Shown: positions 61,711 to 64,000 of the stretch, one piece after another | Position numbering within the stretch: position 1 is the first letter of the stretch | How the letters are laid out: every line of letters starts with the position of its first letter | Program-made: the position numbers and the translations under genes | The notes under the pieces: generated by a model | Seen by the model: only the letters and a program-made list of their open reading frames with translations | The model's database searches: none | Told to the model about the DNA's origin: nothing | NCBI GenBank assembly: GCA_905213905.1 | Contig: CAJMKD010000007.1 | Coordinates: 1 to 64,000 of the forward strand | Source of the DNA: an uncultured Sutterella sp. | GTDB lineage: Bacteria; Pseudomonadota; Gammaproteobacteria; Burkholderiales; Burkholderiaceae_F | Direction: 5' to 3' | Length of the DNA: 64,000 bases

Positions 61711-63039
61711 ATGCAGAAAATGGACAAGGCGGCGCTTAAGGCCCGCGTGTGCGAAATCATCCGCGAACGCAATGCGGAAATCGTCGAACTCGGTCACGCT
61801 ATCTTTGCTGAACCCGAACTCGGCTTCAAGGAAGTGAAGACTGCCGAAAAGGTGAAGCAGGCCTTCGAGAAGCTCGGCATCGCCTATGAAACGGGCTGGG
61901 GCATCACGGGCGTCAAGGCCCGCATGAAGGGGAAGGCCTCAAAGCGCACGGTTGCCCTTCTCGGCGAACTCGACGCCATCGTCTGCCGCACGCATCCCAA
62001 CTGCGACCCTGTCACGGGCGCCGCACACTGCTGCGGGCACAACGTCCAGATTGCCAACGTCATTGCCGTCGCGCAGGCGCTCAAGGAAGCGGGCGCGATG
62101 GATTACCTCGGAGGCGACGTCGTGCTCTTTGCCGTGCCGGCCGAGGAGTACGTTGAAATCGACTACCGCAGCAAGCTTCGCGACGAGGGCAAGCTCCGCT
62201 TCCTCGGCGGCAAGCAGCAGATCATTGCTGAAGGCGGCTTCGACGACTGCGACATCGCCATGCAGATGCACGTGGCCGTCACCGACAATCCCGAGGGCGA
62301 CATGATGTACGCGGGCTCCTGCAACGGCTTCATCGGCAAGCTCATCGAATACCACGGCCGCGCCGCGCACGCGGCGGGCGCGCCGTCCGAAGGCATCAAC
62401 GCGCTCAACGCGGCGATGATGGGCATCATGGGCGTCAATGCCATCCGCGAAACCTTCCGCGAGGAAGACTGCGTGCGCTTCCATCCGATCATCAACGCGG
62501 GCGGCGACCTCGTGAACGTCATTCCCGACTTCGTGAAGATGGAAAGCTACTGCCGCGCGTCGACCGTGAAGGCGCTCTCGAAGTACAACAACGCGATCAA
62601 CCGCGCGCTCAAGGCGGGCGGCGACGCCATCGGCGCGCGCTGCGAAATCAAGGACCTGCCGGGCTATCTGCCGCTCGCGCCCGACGCGAAGCTCGCGGAA
62701 GTGCTCCGCGAAAACGCTGCCGCGACGATGGGCGAAAAGAACATCTTTTCGGGCATGCATTCGGCGGGCTCCACCGACATGGGCGACGTCTCGCAGATCA
62801 TGCCGACGGTTCACCCGTGGGTGGGCTGCGTCAAGGGGACGCTCCACGGCGCCGACTATGTCGTCGACAACGAAGAGGTTGCTTACGTGAAGTGCCCGCA
62901 GGCGCTCGCCGGCATGATCATCGATCTGCTCTGGGATGATGCTGCAAAAGCGGACGAAATCTGCCGCGAATTCAAGCCTGTCTTCACGAAGGAAACGTAC
63001 TGCCAGTTCCTGGAGGATCTGAGCGCAGGGAAGAATTAA
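61711..63039 (+). CDS. M20-family amidohydrolase (aminobenzoyl-glutamate hydrolase-like)
   Basis: 442-residue dinuclear zinc hydrolase, closest in look to AbgB/PA-type amidohydrolases. VELGHAIFAEPELGFKEVKT begins the fold. Ligand regions are LLGELDAI, AHCCGHNVQIAN, FAVPAEEYVEIDYR and MQMHVAV; a lid domain spans about 205-330; GMHSAGSTDMGDVSQIMPTVHPW is near the end. ATG 61711 is chosen (AGAAGGA about ten bases upstream). With the two membrane proteins before it, it looks like an uptake-and-hydrolysis module for an N-acyl or aryl-amino acid. The substrate is unproven. Confidence 0.88.
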   Translation: MQKMDKAALKARVCEIIRERNAEIVELGHAIFAEPELGFKEVKTAEKVKQAFEKLGIAYETGWGITGVKARMKGKASKRTVALLGELDAIVCRTHPNCDPVTGAAHCCGHNVQIANVIAVAQALKEAGAMDYLGGDVVLFAVPAEEYVEIDYRSKLRDEGKLRFLGGKQQIIAEGGFDDCDIAMQMHVAVTDNPEGDMMYAGSCNGFIGKLIEYHGRAAHAAGAPSEGINALNAAMMGIMGVNAIRETFREEDCVRFHPIINAGGDLVNVIPDFVKMESYCRASTVKALSKYNNAINRALKAGGDAIGARCEIKDLPGYLPLAPDAKLAEVLRENAAATMGEKNIFSGMHSAGSTDMGDVSQIMPTVHPWVGCVKGTLHGADYVVDNEEVAYVKCPQALAGMIIDLLWDDAAKADEICREFKPVFTKETYCQFLEDLSAGKN

Positions 63040-63070
63040 CCGCGAAGGCTGAACGTCTTTGCCAAGCTCG

Positions 63071-63107
63071 AGCGGGTTGCGAAAGAGAAGCGCAGCCCGC
63101 TTTTTTC
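63071..63107 (+). terminator. Terminator after the M20 gene
   Basis: Stem AGCGGGTTGCG/CGCAGCCCGCT (one G-U pair) with loop AAAGAGAAG, followed by TTTTTTC. Strong. Confidence 0.9.
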
Positions 63108-63622
63108 TGCGGTCTCGGGCGGATCGGCAATCTGATTTAAATCAGAGAAACTTTGTTTTTTGAACGTCGGAGCGCATCCCTCCGTGTTTTCCTCAGCTTT
63201 GCAAGCTTGCGAAAGGCTAGGATGAGCGTTTCTCCCGAGCCTGAGCTCCGGTCGTTGTCGGTTCACTGTTCCCGTGTCAGCGGGGAGGCGCCGTCGGCGG
63301 GAGCGCAGCGCACTGCATCGGGATGGCTCCTCGCGAGCCGAAGCTTGAAAGGGCGAATGTCGAGCGCTAGAAGCTCGCTTTCGGACGCTTCCAAGCGGCG
63401 GACGAAGATCGTCCGCCAACCAAAAAATCGATCAAGCTGGGTGGAGGCCGTTATGTGTCCGGCACTCATCCAGACGCCAACCTGAGGAGGGTCCGGCTGA
63501 TCGGAAAGTCCCCGCGGAGGCGCCGCATTCAATATGCGCGGCAGACCAAAGCATCGTGAACATAAGAAGAGGGAATCCGATGAGCTGCACAATCCGCCCA
63601 ATTAGAAAATTGAGGCCCTCTC
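63108..63622. promoter_or_regulatory. Long upstream region of the solute-binding-protein gene
   Basis: About 515 bp after the terminator with no convincing gene. It contains a perfect 16-bp palindrome TCTGATTTAAATCAGA (63131-63146) followed by TTTGTTTTTTG, a plausible operator/promoter. Further on is a hairpin GGCGGACG/CGTCCGCC (63397-63417). The length leaves room for a structured 5' leader; none of the riboswitch classes I know is recognised. Confidence 0.5.
63131..63146. promoter_or_regulatory. 16-bp perfect palindrome, candidate operator
   Basis: TCTGATTTAAATCAGA reads identically on both strands and lies in the only AT-rich patch of the region. A symmetric site of this kind fits a dimeric repressor or activator. 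Confidence 0.55.
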
Positions 63623-64000
63623 ATGGCTACATCCAAGAAAATTGCGGCGCTTGCCGCCGTCCTCTCCCTTTGCACCTCCTTCGGCGCCGCTGCGCTTGAA
63701 ACGCTACGCGTCGGGAGCCTCACTGTTTATCCGCCCTTTGAATACCTTGACTCCTCAACGGGTCGGTACGAAGGCTTCGACATGGATCTGATCCGCGAAG
63801 TCGGCAAGCGTGAAGGCTTTCAGATCGAAATCGTTTCCATGTCGCTCGACGGCCTCATCCCCGCGCTCATGAGCGGCAACATTGATGCGGCTGTCTCTGC
63901 GCTCACGATCACGCCTGAGCGCGCCGCGCGCGTCGACTTCACGAAGCCCTATCTCAATGCCGGGCTCACCGTGATGACGACGAAGGACAACGCCTCTGCC
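63623..64000 (+). CDS. Amino-acid ABC transporter substrate-binding protein, N-terminal part
   Basis: First 126 codons, cut by the window end. A Sec signal peptide (KKIAALAAVLSLCTSFGAAA, cleavage before LETLRVG) is followed by family SBP_bac_3 features: VGSLTVYPPFEYLDSSTGRYEGFDMDL, the core LIPALMSGNIDAAVSALTITPERAARVDFTKPY. It would bind a polar amino acid in the periplasm for an ABC importer, whose permease and ATPase genes are expected just beyond the window. GAGGCCC before the ATG is a weak Shine-Dalgarno. Confidence 0.9.
   Translation, partial: MATSKKIAALAAVLSLCTSFGAAALETLRVGSLTVYPPFEYLDSSTGRYEGFDMDLIREVGKREGFQIEIVSMSLDGLIPALMSGNIDAAVSALTITPERAARVDFTKPYLNAGLTVMTTKDNASA

Noticed and set aside
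63263..63601. 112-codon minus-strand frame containing GHITASTQLDRFFGWRTIF
   Set aside because: The text looks slightly transporter-like, but there are no continuous TM segments, no Shine-Dalgarno and no family match; at best a remnant, not supportable.
1..64000. tRNA, rRNA, CRISPR arrays, prophage or integrase genes
   Set aside because: None seen. GTTCGAATC-like strings occur only inside coding sequence (for example in lpxA), and no regularly spaced repeats or cas genes are present.

Overview
The window is GC-rich, densely coded DNA from a Gram-negative chromosome. The best fit is a gut betaproteobacterium of the Sutterellaceae (Sutterella/Parasutterella-like, Burkholderiales). The reasons are: the gene order dxr-rseP-bamA-skp-lpxD-fabZ...lpxA-lpxB-rnhB-rRNA/tRNA methyltransferase; an EF-P with Arg32 next to its rhamnosyltransferase EarP; a complete System I cytochrome c maturation operon; a secreted tetraheme flavocytochrome reductase; and a large autotransporter. 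Genus assignment is inference; no rRNA or tRNA gene is present.

Layout. 1-14.9 kb: envelope biogenesis cluster (dxr tail, rseP, bamA, skp, lpxD, fabZ, lpxA, lpxB, rnhB, SpoU methyltransferase). It is split between fabZ and lpxA by an accessory block holding a PEBP-family gene, a LysR regulator and a divergently transcribed flavocytochrome c reductase. The lysR/flavocytochrome intergenic region carries two TTCG-N7-CGAA sites exactly 100 bp apart. 15-20.4 kb: iron alcohol dehydrogenase, Tat-like/anchored metallo-beta-lactamase-fold hydrolase, orphan HigA-like protein, cupin, secreted hypothetical, and a TadA deaminase with an extra N-terminal region. 20.4-30 kb: LD-carboxypeptidase, hybrid histidine kinase, LysE exporter, NarL-type regulator, and an RND efflux pair (lipoprotein adaptor plus pump). 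30-35.2 kb: a 1354-residue autotransporter with Pmp-like repeats behind a C9 tract, then a small double-HTH protein, tandem palindromes and a decayed copy of the HTH gene's tail. 35.2-41.7 kb: a phosphoribosyltransferase/amidohydrolase pair, a YgbA-type protein, an M20 peptidase, an MFS transporter and a dCMP-deaminase-like protein. 41.8-51.6 kb, all minus strand: efp, earP, a giant DUF2157-DUF4401-GDYXXLXY fusion, an HD-domain protein, pgsA, uvrC and a lipoprotein. 52-59.5 kb: ccmABCDEFGHI. 59.5-64 kb: an apparently attenuated leader, a DUF3100-like permease, a small membrane partner and an M20 hydrolase; a long non-coding stretch; and the start of a solute-binding protein.

How it works together. 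The ccm operon supplies covalently attached haem for periplasmic cytochromes such as the tetraheme reductase, which suits an anaerobe respiring organic acceptors. The lipid A and BAM genes build the outer membrane that carries the autotransporter. EarP modifies EF-P to relieve stalling at polyproline. The most interesting candidates are the LysR-controlled reductase with a non-fumarate active site, the autotransporter/HTH/palindrome locus, the LpxA internal deletion, and the leader in front of the DUF3100-M20 module.
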